From Candidatus Peribacteria bacterium (GTDB lineage Bacteria; Patescibacteriota; Gracilibacteria; Peribacterales; Peribacteraceae): a stretch of 38,672 nucleotides of DNA. The DNA is taken from contig SICS01000007.1 in assembly GCA_009691305.1 (NCBI GenBank), positions 1 through 38,672 on the forward strand. The letters are read 5' to 3'. The notes under the pieces were generated by a model that was not told the origin of the DNA, searched no databases, and saw only the letters and a list, made by a program, of their open reading frames with translations. Positions 22,212 through 29,432 of the stretch are shown in pieces. Made by a program: the position numbers and the translations under genes. Numbering within the stretch: position 1 is the stretch's first letter; each line of letters opens with the position of its first letter.

Positions 22212-23153
22212 GCCGTTGTACTTCCGATACCACTCCACAAACTTCGGAACGCCCTGCTGGATCATCGTCTTGGGGCTGAACCCCAGCTTCTCCTTTGCAT
22301 GCGAGATGTCGGCCGAGGTGGTGCGCACATCGCCGGGCTGCATGGGGAGCAGCTCCTTCTTCGCTTCTTTGCCGCAACTCGTCTCGACCATCCGCACGTA
22401 CTCCATCAGTTCCTCCTTGCGTCCGCAGCCGAGATTGAAGATCTCCTCGGGGTAATTCTTGTCGATGGAAGCGACGATGCCCGCGACGATGTCCTCCACG
22501 TACGTGAAGTCACGCTGCATCTTCCCTTCGCCGAAGATCTGGAGTGGGCGGTCGTGGAGCAGCGCGTCCGTAAAGAGGAAGAGCGCCATGTCCGGGCGCC
22601 CCCACGGGCCGTAAACCGTGAAGAATCGGAGGCCTGTGACGTGGATGCCGTAGAGGTGGTGGTACGTGTGCGCCATCAGCTCGTTGTCCTTCTTGTTCTG
22701 TCCGTAGAGCGAGAGTTGGTTATCCGTCCGATCCGATTCCTTAGCGGGGTGGCTGTCGTTGCCGCCGTAGACGGAGGAGCTGGAGGCGTAGATGAACCCG
22801 GGGATCTTCTGGAGACGCGCTTCGTCGATCACTTCGAAGAATCCGTGGATGTTGTTCTCGATGTATTCCTCCGGATGCTCGAACGAATACCGGACGCCCG
22901 CAAGCGCGGCGAGATGGCACACGCGGTCACAGCCCTGCATGCACTTTTTGACTGTCGCGCGGTCCAGGATGCTGCCCTTCACGAACGTGAATCCTTTCGT
23001 GCCCTCGAGTTGCTTCAACCGCGCCTCCTTGAGCTTTGGGTCGTAGTACGGGCTCATGTTATCGAGCCCCACGACCTCGTCGCCGCGCTGCAGGAGCGCC
23101 TGCGCAGTGTGGAACCCAATGAAGCCGGCGGCACCGGTCAGGAAAATCTTCAT
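22206..23153 (-). CDS. UDP-glucuronate 4-epimerase-like SDR
   Basis: The protein has 315 residues: MKIFLTGAAGFIGFHTAQAL, VVGLDNMSPYYDPKLKEARL, HLAALAGVRYSFEHPEEY, YASSSSVYGGN and SLYGQNKKDNE (YxxxK). FFTVYGPWGRPDMALFLF is the hallmark of UDP-GlcA 4-epimerases. It interconverts UDP-glucuronate and UDP-galacturonate with NAD. UDP-glucose dehydrogenase, which makes UDP-glucuronate, is encoded on the same strand 757 nt upstream, so both likely feed acidic surface polysaccharide. TAAACT (23166-23161) lies 7 nt before the ATG. UDP-GlcNAc or UDP-Glc epimerase activity is less likely. Confidence 0.88.
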   Translation of the reverse strand: MKIFLTGAAGFIGFHTAQALLQRGDEVVGLDNMSPYYDPKLKEARLKQLEGTKGFTFVKGSILDRATVKKCMQGCDRVCHLAALAGVRYSFEHPEEYIENNIHGFFEVIDEARLQKIPGFIYASSSSVYGGNDSHPAKESDRTDNQLSLYGQNKKDNELMAHTYHHLYGIHVTGLRFFTVYGPWGRPDMALFLFTDALLHDRPLQIFGEGKMQRDFTYVEDIVAGIVASIDKNYPEEIFNLGCGRKEELMEYVRMVETSCGKEAKKELLPMQPGDVRTTSADISHAKEKLGFSPKTMIQQGVPKFVEWYRKYNGL

Positions 23154-23245
23154 GGGACGGAGTTTAGTCTATCCAAGGCCAAAAAGCACGGGGGGCATCG
23201 ATAATTCTTGCGTACGGGGTTTTCGCTGACAAAATGCTGTCCTTT

Positions 23246-23512
23246 ATGAGCAACAACGGATTGATCGGACAGAAGAAGGAAATCCACGCATTGGTGGAAA
23301 AAGTGCAGTGGAAAGGAATCACTATCAGTGCGAAAGAGAGAGCTCGGGTTACGAGGAAGGTGAGCGACGAAATTCTCAGCTACATGAACGTCTGTAGGGT
23401 CAGTTGGAAGGAAGCTTTTTTCGCAATTGCCGAAGACGTGGCAACAGAGTTTTGCTTGAGAAAACGCGAAGCGATTCCCATCAAAGACCGTGAATCAACT
23501 TACGAGTTTTAG
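23246..23512 (+). CDS. Small protein of unknown function
   Basis: An 88-residue, charged, helical, cytoplasmic-looking protein (LIGQKKEIHALVEKVQW, SAKERARVTRKVSDEIL, SWKEAFFAIAEDVATEF). No family is recognised. The ATG at 23246 is chosen over the in-frame ATG at 23234 because AATGCT (23233-23238) lies 7 nt upstream. Base composition is more AT-rich than the flanking sugar genes, as in the next two small ORFs, which suggests an accessory island inserted between the epimerase and ugd. Confidence 0.5.
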   Translation: MSNNGLIGQKKEIHALVEKVQWKGITISAKERARVTRKVSDEILSYMNVCRVSWKEAFFAIAEDVATEFCLRKREAIPIKDRESTYEF

Positions 23513-23605
23513 CCTACACAGAGGGGAAAAAACACACTATCGGATCTTTGTTCTTGAACCTGATTCAAAATTGTCGCAATCTTTGCGTCCTTCCCCTCAA
23601 AAGAG

Positions 23606-23800
23606 ATGACCCCAGACTTTGCTAAAGTGATGTCCTATGAATCTAGGTTAGAGAAAAATGGGACTCCGCGTCCTACTGCAGAAGACGTCTTCGACGCAAT
23701 TCACGCAAGGGTCCGAATCGGCCATTGTGTCGGACAAGCTGAACACATTCGCAATGCGTGTGAGTGGGCAGAATTATCAACACACACATTGAACGACTGA
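23606..23800 (+). CDS. Small ORF of unknown function
   Basis: A 64-residue frame (SYESRLEKNGTPRPTAEDVF, HARVRIGHCVGQAEHIRN). No family or clear promoter is seen. An in-frame ATG at 23630 is an equally good start. Its stop overlaps the ATG of the next ORF as ATGA, an arrangement of translationally coupled genes, which is the main support for it being real. Confidence 0.35.
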   Translation: MTPDFAKVMSYESRLEKNGTPRPTAEDVFDAIHARVRIGHCVGQAEHIRNACEWAELSTHTLND

Positions 23801-23940
23801 TGACGGCTTTCGAAAGTGGCAGTGCGACAACAAACACTCGAATCCGAGGAGAATATCTTTCCATTGCACAGGAACTAAAAGTTGTATTGAAGAAAAAAGA
23901 GACACCGACTCATACCGCTGAGGAAATTCCGATCCCGTGA
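23800..23940 (+). CDS. Very small ORF coupled to the preceding one
   Basis: A 46-residue frame (RIRGEYLSIAQELKVVLKKK) begins in the ATGA overlap with the previous ORF and ends inside the 3' end of ugd on the other strand (31-nt tail overlap). It has a charged helix and a Thr/Glu/Pro tail. It could be the continuation of the previous ORF after a frameshift. Low support. Confidence 0.3.
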   Translation: MTAFESGSATTNTRIRGEYLSIAQELKVVLKKKETPTHTAEEIPIP

Positions 23941-25256
23941 TACCTGAGGCCGGCAGACGTGACTTCCCCCGGTTCATACACATTGCGCCCGTCCCAGAGA
24001 TCTTTCCCCTTCATCACTTTTTTGAGATCGCCCAAGTCGACGCCGCGGAAGATGTCCCATTCAGTGAGCACCACGACTGCATCCGCGCTCTTCGCCGCAT
24101 CCATCGGTGACTGCGCGAAGTTTAGATCTTTTGGAAGCAGTTTTTTTGCATTCTCCATCGCCTCGGGATCAAAGGCTTGAACAGTGTGCCCCGCATCAAT
24201 GAGCATCGGGATCAGATCGAGGCTCGGCGCCTCGCGCATGTCGTCTGTCTTCGGCTTAAAGCTAAGTCCCCAGATCGCCACTGTCGAATTTTTGGAGAGT
24301 GACTTCAGAATTTTGTCGAAGAACCGCTGGCGCTGCCGCGTATTGATCTTCTCCGTTGCTTCGACGATCGCGAAGTCGAGGTTGTGCTCTTTGGCCGTCG
24401 CCATCAGCGCCTTCACGTCCTTGGGAAAACAGCTCCCGCCGTAGCCGATGCCGGCGTGGAGGAAGCGCGAGCCGATCCTGTTATCGAGCCCCATGCCTTT
24501 GGCGACATCGCGGATGTTGCCCCCGGTGAGTTCGCAGAGTTCCGTGAGCATGTTGATGAAGCTGATCTTGGTAGCGAGGAACGCGTTGCTCGCGTACTTC
24601 ACGATCTCCGCGCTCTCGCGGCTCATGAACACCAGAGGTTTCCCGACCCGGGTAATTGGGCGATACAACTCCTCCATCGCCTTCCAAGCCGAGCCCGGAC
24701 CCGAGCCCGAGCCCGAGCCCGATTCTCCATTGATTCCAACAACAATCCGATCTGGCATCAAAGTATCTCCTACGGCCATGCCCTCACGGAGGAACTCGGG
24801 GTTGCTGACGACAGGGATGCGGTACGAGACGCCGCGTTGTGTGAGCACTGCCGATATTTTCTCCTCGCACTTCTCCCCGGTGCCAACGGGGACGGTCGAC
24901 TTGTTGACGAACACCAGGTCATGGTCGGCGTGCTGGGCGACCGTTTCGGCCACGATGAACACAGCGCGGAGGTCGGCCTTGTGGTCGGCGCCTTGCGGCG
25001 TCGCGACCGCCGAGAACACCACCTGCACCTGCGGGAGCACAGACGCGAGGTCGGTTGTGAACGAGAGCAGCTTGCTCGCGAGGCCCTTCTTGATCAGCTC
25101 TTCAAGGCCCGGCTCATAGATGGGGCTCTTGCCCTCCTTGAGCATCGCGACCTTGGCGGCGTCGATATCGACACCCATCACGGTGTGGCCCAGTTCTGCG
25201 AAGCATGCGGCGGAGACGAGGCCGACATAACCAGTTCCAACGACAGCAATCTTCAT
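23910..25256 (-). CDS. ugd: UDP-glucose 6-dehydrogenase
   Basis: The 448-residue enzyme oxidises UDP-glucose to UDP-glucuronate with two NAD+. Visible motifs are MKIAVVGTGYVGLVSAACF, GVDIDAAKV, FVNKSTVPVGTGEK, NPEFLREGMAVGD, LTELCELTGGNIRDVAKGMG, the catalytic cysteine block GIGYGGSCFPKDVKAL, and IWGLSFKPKTDDMREAPS. Length is within family range. Codons for GSGSGSGPGS (24689-24722) form a Gly/Ser insertion between VGINGESG and AWKAMEELY, produced by a GGGCTCGGGTCCGGG-type repeat also found at 35403-35486. TAAACT (25268-25263) stands 6 nt before the ATG, supporting a leaderless start. Confidence 0.95.
   Translation of the reverse strand: MKIAVVGTGYVGLVSAACFAELGHTVMGVDIDAAKVAMLKEGKSPIYEPGLEELIKKGLASKLLSFTTDLASVLPQVQVVFSAVATPQGADHKADLRAVFIVAETVAQHADHDLVFVNKSTVPVGTGEKCEEKISAVLTQRGVSYRIPVVSNPEFLREGMAVGDTLMPDRIVVGINGESGSGSGSGPGSAWKAMEELYRPITRVGKPLVFMSRESAEIVKYASNAFLATKISFINMLTELCELTGGNIRDVAKGMGLDNRIGSRFLHAGIGYGGSCFPKDVKALMATAKEHNLDFAIVEATEKINTRQRQRFFDKILKSLSKNSTVAIWGLSFKPKTDDMREAPSLDLIPMLIDAGHTVQAFDPEAMENAKKLLPKDLNFAQSPMDAAKSADAVVVLTEWDIFRGVDLGDLKKVMKGKDLWDGRNVYEPGEVTSAGLRYHGIGISSAV
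24689..24722. repeat. GAGCCC tandem repeat inside ugd
   Basis: Near-perfect hexamer units (GAGCCCGGACCC, then GAGCCC three times) on the plus strand encode alternating Gly-Ser. The related sequence CGGGCTCGGGTCCGGG lies in the infC-rpmI gap. Confidence 0.75.
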
Positions 25257-25282
25257 GGGAGGAGTTTAGCTCGAATGGAAGG

Positions 25283-25417
25283 CCAGAACTAGGATCCAAA
25301 TTCAAGGCTCCAAATGCCAAGTAAGCCAAAAAGCCAATGACAAAAAAACCTTCCAATTCCAACCTTTCTCCTCCCCTTACTTGGCATTTGGATCCTGGCT
25401 CTTGGAATTTTTCTCCG
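25283..25417. repeat. MITE-like inverted-repeat element without ORF (copy 2)
   Basis: The left arm reads AGGATCCAAATTCAAGG then CTCCAAATGCCAAGTAAG. The right arm reads CTTACTTGGCATTTGG then ATCCTGGCTCTTGGAATTT. About 45 nt of A/C-rich non-coding DNA lies between. The arms match the termini of the four-helix-bundle element at 36130-36575. It fills the gap between divergent ugd and the PfkB kinase. Confidence 0.7.
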
Positions 25418-25430
25418 ATAGTCTGGCAGT

Positions 25431-26381
25431 ATGAAAATCTTAGTGACTGGTTCAATAGCGTATGACGTCTTGCTTCAGTATGACGGCTCCTTTAAGGATG
25501 CATTGGAGAAGACCGACCTCGAGGTCCTCTCCGTCTCGTTCTTCAGCCCGCACTACGCGCGTCACCACGGCGGCACGGCGGCGAACATTGCGTGGAACCT
25601 GCGGCTGCTCAACCAGACCCCGATGCTGGTGGGAACGGTCGGGAACGATGGAGGATCGTACCTCGCCCTCTTAAAGGAGCGCGGCGTCGCCGTCGACCGG
25701 GTGGAGACGCTCCCGCAGTACGTGACCTCCACGGCCATCATCGGAACGGATAACGCCGAGCGGCAGATCGCCTTCTTCCATCCGGGCGCAGACGCGTTCG
25801 GCTCGTGGCCGAACATGGAAGATGACCGCGAGGACATCGCGTGGGGGCTCGTGGGAGCGCGAAACCCGGGGATGATGATGCACGCGGCACGGTGGTGCGC
25901 ATCCCAGAAGATCCCGTGGATCTTCGACCCCGCCCAGCAGATCATCGGGCTGAGCAAAGATGAACTGATCTCAGGCATCAGGACCAGTAGTGGCGTGATC
26001 GTGAATGCGTACGAGTGGAGTCTGCTGAGCGGCAAGACCGGCCTGTCGGCGGATGAATTCCTGAAGTTGAACCCCCTCCTCGTCGTCACAAACGGCGAGC
26101 ACGGCCTGACGATTTACAGTGAAAAGGAAGGCACCATCGTCCTGCCGACCTACAAGCCGGCGAAAGTGATCAACCCGACCGGTGCGGGAGATGCGCTGCG
26201 TGCGGGGTTCCTGACAGGACTCAGTGCCGGATGGACGCTCAAGCAGTGCGGACAACTGGGCGCGTCGTTGGCGTCCTTTGTGGTGGAGCAAGAAGGCACG
26301 CTCATCGATTTCCTCGACTTAAACGACGTCCTGGGACGGGCAGAAGTGACGTATGGGGAGTTGTTGCCAGCCCTCCCATAA
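25431..26381 (+). CDS. PfkB-family carbohydrate/nucleoside kinase (adenosine kinase candidate)
   Basis: The protein has 316 residues. VTGSIAYDVLL opens the fold, HHGGTAANIAWNLRLL is the first PfkB signature region, VGTVGNDGGSYLALLKERGV follows, and VINPTGAGDALRAGFLTGL is the second signature with the catalytic GAGD aspartate. The family phosphorylates sugars or nucleosides with ATP. The next gene encodes S-adenosylhomocysteinase, whose product adenosine must be removed; archaeal-type PfkB adenosine kinases have this length, so adenosine kinase is the favoured guess. TAGTCT (25419-25424) lies 6 nt before the ATG, next to the arm of a MITE-like repeat. Ribokinase-type specificity cannot be excluded. 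Confidence 0.85.
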   Translation: MKILVTGSIAYDVLLQYDGSFKDALEKTDLEVLSVSFFSPHYARHHGGTAANIAWNLRLLNQTPMLVGTVGNDGGSYLALLKERGVAVDRVETLPQYVTSTAIIGTDNAERQIAFFHPGADAFGSWPNMEDDREDIAWGLVGARNPGMMMHAARWCASQKIPWIFDPAQQIIGLSKDELISGIRTSSGVIVNAYEWSLLSGKTGLSADEFLKLNPLLVVTNGEHGLTIYSEKEGTIVLPTYKPAKVINPTGAGDALRAGFLTGLSAGWTLKQCGQLGASLASFVVEQEGTLIDFLDLNDVLGRAEVTYGELLPALP

Positions 26382-26480
26382 ATCCTAAATCCTAAGCCCT
26401 AAACTCTAAACAATTTTCAAATTTCAATAATTCTAAACATTGATCATTGTTTAGAATTTTGGATTTAGTGCTTAGGATTT
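26379..26480. repeat. Long AT-rich hairpin repeat
   Basis: AAATCCTAAATCCTAAGCCC at the left is mirrored by GGATTTAGTGCTTAGGATTT at the right. The centre AAACATTGATCATTGTTTAG also folds back. It starts at the PfkB stop codon and ends just before the ahcY promoter TACTCT. Confidence 0.65.
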
Positions 26481-26499
26481 CTCTGTTACTCTTGATCAG

Positions 26500-27753
26500 A
26501 TGTCTCACGTAAAGGACCCCTCACTGGCCGCGCAGGGAAAGCTGAATTTGGAGATCGCCGAACGCCGCATGGGCGCGCTGCTCACGCTGCGAGACCGCTT
26601 CGCCAAAGAGAAGCCGTTCGCGGGGATCACGATCGGCATGGCACTGCACGTGACCAAAGAGACCGGCATCCTGGTGCGCACGCTCGTCGCGGGAGGCGCC
26701 AAGGTCGCCATCACCGGCTGCAATCCGCTCAGCACGCAGGACGATGTCGCAGCAGCACTGGCCGAAGAGAAGGATGTGCTCGTCTGGGCATACAAAGGAG
26801 AGTCCAAGGAGGACTACTACAAGTTTTTGAATGCGGTGATTGAGACCAAGCCCCACATCACCATCGACGATGGCTGTGACTTGGTGACCGAGATCCACAC
26901 CAAGCATCCGGAGCTGCTGAAGGACCTGATCGGCGGATGCGAAGAGACCACCACCGGCATCATCCGACTCAAGGCCATGGAGCGTGACGGCGCACTCAAG
27001 ATCCCGATGATCGCGGTGAACGACAACAAGACGAAGCATTTGATGGATAACTACTACGGCACGGGACAATCGACGTTCGATGGCATCCTCCGGTCGACGA
27101 ATCTATTGATCGCGGGAAAGATCGTCGTGATCCTCGGCTACGGCAGCTGCGGTAAGGGAGTCGCGATGCGCGCGAAAGGCCTGGGCGCACAGGTGATCGT
27201 CACCGAAGTCGATAACTTCGCCGCATTGCAGGCCACCATGGACGGCCACCGCGTCATGACGATGGCCGACGCCTCTATGATCGGCGACCTCTTCATCACG
27301 GTAACGGGAAACCTCCACGTGGTCCGCTGGGAACACATGGAGAAGATGAAGGACGGCGCGGTCCTGGCAAACTCCGGCCACTTCGACTGCGAACTCGACC
27401 TGGAATCACTCGAGAAGAAGGCCAGCCGCAAGCGCCGGGTGCGCCATTACCTAGACGAGTACCTGCTGCCCTCCAAGCGTGTGATCTACGTGGCAGGTGA
27501 AGGCCGCCTGGTGAACCTTGCCTCTGCCGAAGGCCACCCGAGCGAAGTGATGAGCCTCAGCTTCTGCGGTCAGGCGCTCGCCTGCGAATACCTGGTGAAG
27601 AACAAAGGGAAGATGAAGGCCGAAGTGATCACCCTGCCCCCCGAAATCGACGACCACATCTCCGCCGTGCAGCTCACGACGATGGGGATCGGAATCGATG
27701 AACTGACCGCGGAGCAGAAGAAATATCTGGGGAGTTGGAAAGAAGGGACTTGA
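26500..27753 (+). CDS. ahcY: Adenosylhomocysteinase
   Basis: The 417-residue enzyme hydrolyses S-adenosylhomocysteine to adenosine and homocysteine, relieving inhibition of methyltransferases. Visible blocks are GMALHVTKETGILVRTLVAG, GCNPLSTQDDVAAAL, GCEETTTGIIRLKAME, AVNDNKTKHLMDNYYGTGQS, the NAD-binding GYGSCGKGVAMRAKGLGA, and GHPSEVMSLSFCGQAL. It lacks the insertion of about 40 residues found in the long form, as in archaeal and thermophile-type enzymes. The usual VTEVDP reads VTEVDN here. TACTCT (26487-26492) is 7 nt before the ATG. The adjacent PfkB kinase may remove the adenosine. Confidence 0.95.
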   Translation: MSHVKDPSLAAQGKLNLEIAERRMGALLTLRDRFAKEKPFAGITIGMALHVTKETGILVRTLVAGGAKVAITGCNPLSTQDDVAAALAEEKDVLVWAYKGESKEDYYKFLNAVIETKPHITIDDGCDLVTEIHTKHPELLKDLIGGCEETTTGIIRLKAMERDGALKIPMIAVNDNKTKHLMDNYYGTGQSTFDGILRSTNLLIAGKIVVILGYGSCGKGVAMRAKGLGAQVIVTEVDNFAALQATMDGHRVMTMADASMIGDLFITVTGNLHVVRWEHMEKMKDGAVLANSGHFDCELDLESLEKKASRKRRVRHYLDEYLLPSKRVIYVAGEGRLVNLASAEGHPSEVMSLSFCGQALACEYLVKNKGKMKAEVITLPPEIDDHISAVQLTTMGIGIDELTAEQKKYLGSWKEGT

Positions 27754-27761
27754 TTGAAGTA

Positions 27762-27811
27762 TGTCACCCTGAGTAGCCCGTCGCGGAGCGGCGGGCGTAT
27801 CGAAGGGTGGC
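27762..27811. repeat. REP-like hairpin repeat (copy 2)
   Basis: TGTCACCCTGAGTAG and CGTATCGAAGGGTGG form the outer stem; GCCCGTCGC-GGA-GCGGCGGGC forms the inner stem with one wobble. Compared with 17180-17226, several paired positions changed together. It is located between ahcY and the RAYT gene. Confidence 0.7.
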
Positions 27812-27893
27812 AGGGGGCACCTAAAATGGTCGCAGCGACGGAGGATCGTAGCGATTTAATTGCAGCGGCGAGACGAGGGATATTCATAATTTC

Positions 27894-27915
27894 GCGGCGA
27901 CGACGGCGTCGCCGC
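27894..27915. repeat. GC-rich REP palindrome upstream of the RAYT gene
   Basis: GCGGCGACG-ACGG-CGTCGCCGC has perfect 9-bp arms. An exact inverted copy of all 22 nt lies inside the RAYT gene at 28345-28366. The remaining gap (27812-28040) shows only degenerate CGGCGA-type pieces (for example around 27864) and no gene. Confidence 0.75.
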
Positions 27916-28040
27916 TGGCCGGTTCCATAGGGGTGTGGAACATCCGTTATTGGCATCCTGCAGCCGAGAATTGAAACATAGGAAAAACAAAATATTTGGC
28001 GACACCTTCCCACAAATTTGCTGACCTGCAGACTGTGGCC

Positions 28041-28607
28041 ATGACGCAATTTCATCCATTTCAGCGTGGGATATTCCACATCACGACGAATGCAAAGGAT
28101 AAGGAGCCGTGGTGTACCTTCGGGGATACGCCCTACATCCTCATCAGCAATCTGATGATCACGAAACATCTGCACAACGCGAGAATTTATGCGTTTTGTA
28201 TCCTTCCCGACCACATGCATATCATCATGAAAACGGGCAGATATGGGATCAGTACATTCATGAAATCATTCAAGGAAAACAGTTCACGTGAAATCCGCAG
28301 GTATAGAAAACATCTCGCGGATTCCCCGGATGTAGATGTGGGCAGCGGCGACGCCGTCGTCGCCGCGGAATTTCCAATCCGCCCTGCCGTCGCCGCGGAT
28401 TCTCCCATCGCTACCGACCGTTTCGGCGGTGTCTTCCATGGATGGCAACATGGTTTCGATTCCAGCTACATCAAGAAAGACGAACCCATGCCACGCCTTC
28501 TCCGCTACGTCCACCACAACGCCGCCCGTCATCGCCTTGTCCGGTCTGCCGACGACTGGCCCTGGACATCACTGCATTTCCGGCGCCTTCTTGATGAAAT
28601 AAAATAA
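28041..28607 (+). CDS. REP-associated tyrosine transposase (RAYT, IS200-like Y1 family)
   Basis: A 188-residue Y1-type transposase. FQRGIFHITTNAKDKEPWC begins the fold, YAFCILPDHMHIIMKTG carries the HMH form of the HUH metal motif, and GWQHGFDSSYIKKDEPMPRLL holds the likely nucleophilic Tyr. YVHHNAARHRLV is the final helix (YIxxNPVKxxLV in relatives). RAYTs cut and rejoin single-stranded REP hairpins. The ATG at 28041 follows CAGACT by 6 nt. Between HUH and the Tyr is an insertion of about 35 residues (DVGSGDAVVAAEFPIRPA and more) encoded by REP-like palindromes, including an exact inverted copy of the upstream REP. Fold and catalytic parts look intact. Confidence 0.88.
   Translation: MTQFHPFQRGIFHITTNAKDKEPWCTFGDTPYILISNLMITKHLHNARIYAFCILPDHMHIIMKTGRYGISTFMKSFKENSSREIRRYRKHLADSPDVDVGSGDAVVAAEFPIRPAVAADSPIATDRFGGVFHGWQHGFDSSYIKKDEPMPRLLRYVHHNAARHRLVRSADDWPWTSLHFRRLLDEIK
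28345..28366. repeat. REP palindrome inside the RAYT coding sequence
   Basis: Exact reverse complement of 27894-27915. A shorter related piece, CGTCGCCGCGGATT, follows at 28388-28401. Both are in frame in the transposase gene. Confidence 0.75.
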
Positions 28608-28669
28608 GCGTCATAATTGGCAATTTTCATCTATCCTAAGCCAAAAATTCGTCACAGCGGAATAAAACA

Positions 28670-28697
28670 TTGCATAGAGGAATCGATTCCGTAGAAT
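28670..28697 (+). promoter_or_regulatory. Promoter of the 28723 gene
   Basis: TTGCAT (28670-28675), 16-nt spacer, TAGAAT (28692-28697). The ATG is 25 nt beyond the -10, so this transcript has a leader of about 20 nt, A/T-rich and without Shine-Dalgarno. Confidence 0.65.
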
Positions 28698-28722
28698 GCC
28701 GTAAATTTATTTACCAACTCTT

Positions 28723-29118
28723 ATGAATCAAGAAAACCAAGTTCTGACCCAAGAGCAATTGAGTAAAGAAGTCCTCTCTACCAAAGAAGGGGCCGATGCT
28801 AGGACAGAAACTACCAACTATACCACTCCCCCGAAAATTTCCGACGCTGATGCTCTGAGACAAGAAGTGGAACGTGCCGCAATGCAGCTCATCGCCGAAA
28901 GACCCGAATTACTCGATAAAGTGGCCGCTCGTCATGAGATCCTTTCCCTGATGATCAACGGATTCAGTGGAGTGGATGGAATAATGACTCCTCAGAGGGT
29001 GAAATTGGTTCGCACGGAGTTGGGACGACTGCTGAAACTCCAAAAAGGAAAGGGTGTCGTTAAAACAAAAACTGCTGCACGCAGAGGATATGAAGAAGTC
29101 GAGGGATGCACTACCTAG
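28723..29118 (+). CDS. Hypothetical protein, hydrophilic and helical
   Basis: A 131-residue cytoplasmic protein. The first 45 residues are Glu/Thr/Gln-rich and probably disordered (NQENQVLTQEQLSKEVLSTK). A helical part follows (ALRQEVERAAMQLIAERPEL, DKVAARHEILSLMINGFSG, PQRVKLVRTELGRLLKLQKG) and a basic tail (KTKTAARRGYEEVEG). No family is recognised. It has a good promoter and precedes a broken small gene by 36 nt. Composition is more AT-rich than polX downstream. Confidence 0.6.
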   Translation: MNQENQVLTQEQLSKEVLSTKEGADARTETTNYTTPPKISDADALRQEVERAAMQLIAERPELLDKVAARHEILSLMINGFSGVDGIMTPQRVKLVRTELGRLLKLQKGKGVVKTKTAARRGYEEVEGCTT

Positions 29119-29154
29119 TGAATGCAACCATTCTTTCCTTTTCCCCCCTCCCCC

Positions 29155-29415
29155 ATGCCAGTTAACGTCGCAGTCCCCGATATCTACCACGCAATGGAGG
29201 CCGCTGATCAGAAAATTAGGGATACCAACCCAGAACACTCGGCCGAATTTCGAAGCAAAATGCTCGGAGTTCTGTAAACCTCAGAACGTGTGAGAGAGCC
29301 CGATGGCCATGCGGATTTTTTCTCCGCAGAAACCGCTAGAAAAATACTTCAATGCGCAGAAGGCCTTATTCAAGACCTCGGTCTCGATGTTCGTGTTGAG
29401 ATGGAGGAGGCATGA
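29155..29415 (+). pseudogene. Small gene interrupted by an in-frame TAA
   Basis: From ATG 29155 the frame encodes 40 residues (PVNVAVPDIYHAMEAADQKI, AEFRSKMLGVL) to TAA 29275-29277. The same frame then continues with 45 sense codons (ERVREPDGHADFFSAETARK, GLIQDLGLDVRVEMEEA) to TGA 29413-29415. Both halves have coding character and no frameshift is needed. A GTG at 29290 could restart the second half. Best read as one protein of about 86 residues with a nonsense mutation; a pair of tiny coupled genes or a sequencing error are alternatives. Confidence 0.5.
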
Positions 29416-29432
29416 GAGAGTAGAATGCTCGC

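Noticed and set aside
24689-24722. CRISPR array or microsatellite locus
   Set aside because: No spacers; a short hexamer run in frame within ugd. No CRISPR array or cas gene was found anywhere in the window.
24384-25292. 302-codon plus-strand frame opposite ugd
   Set aside because: Antisense of conserved ugd; His/Arg/Asp-rich translation typical of a reverse frame.
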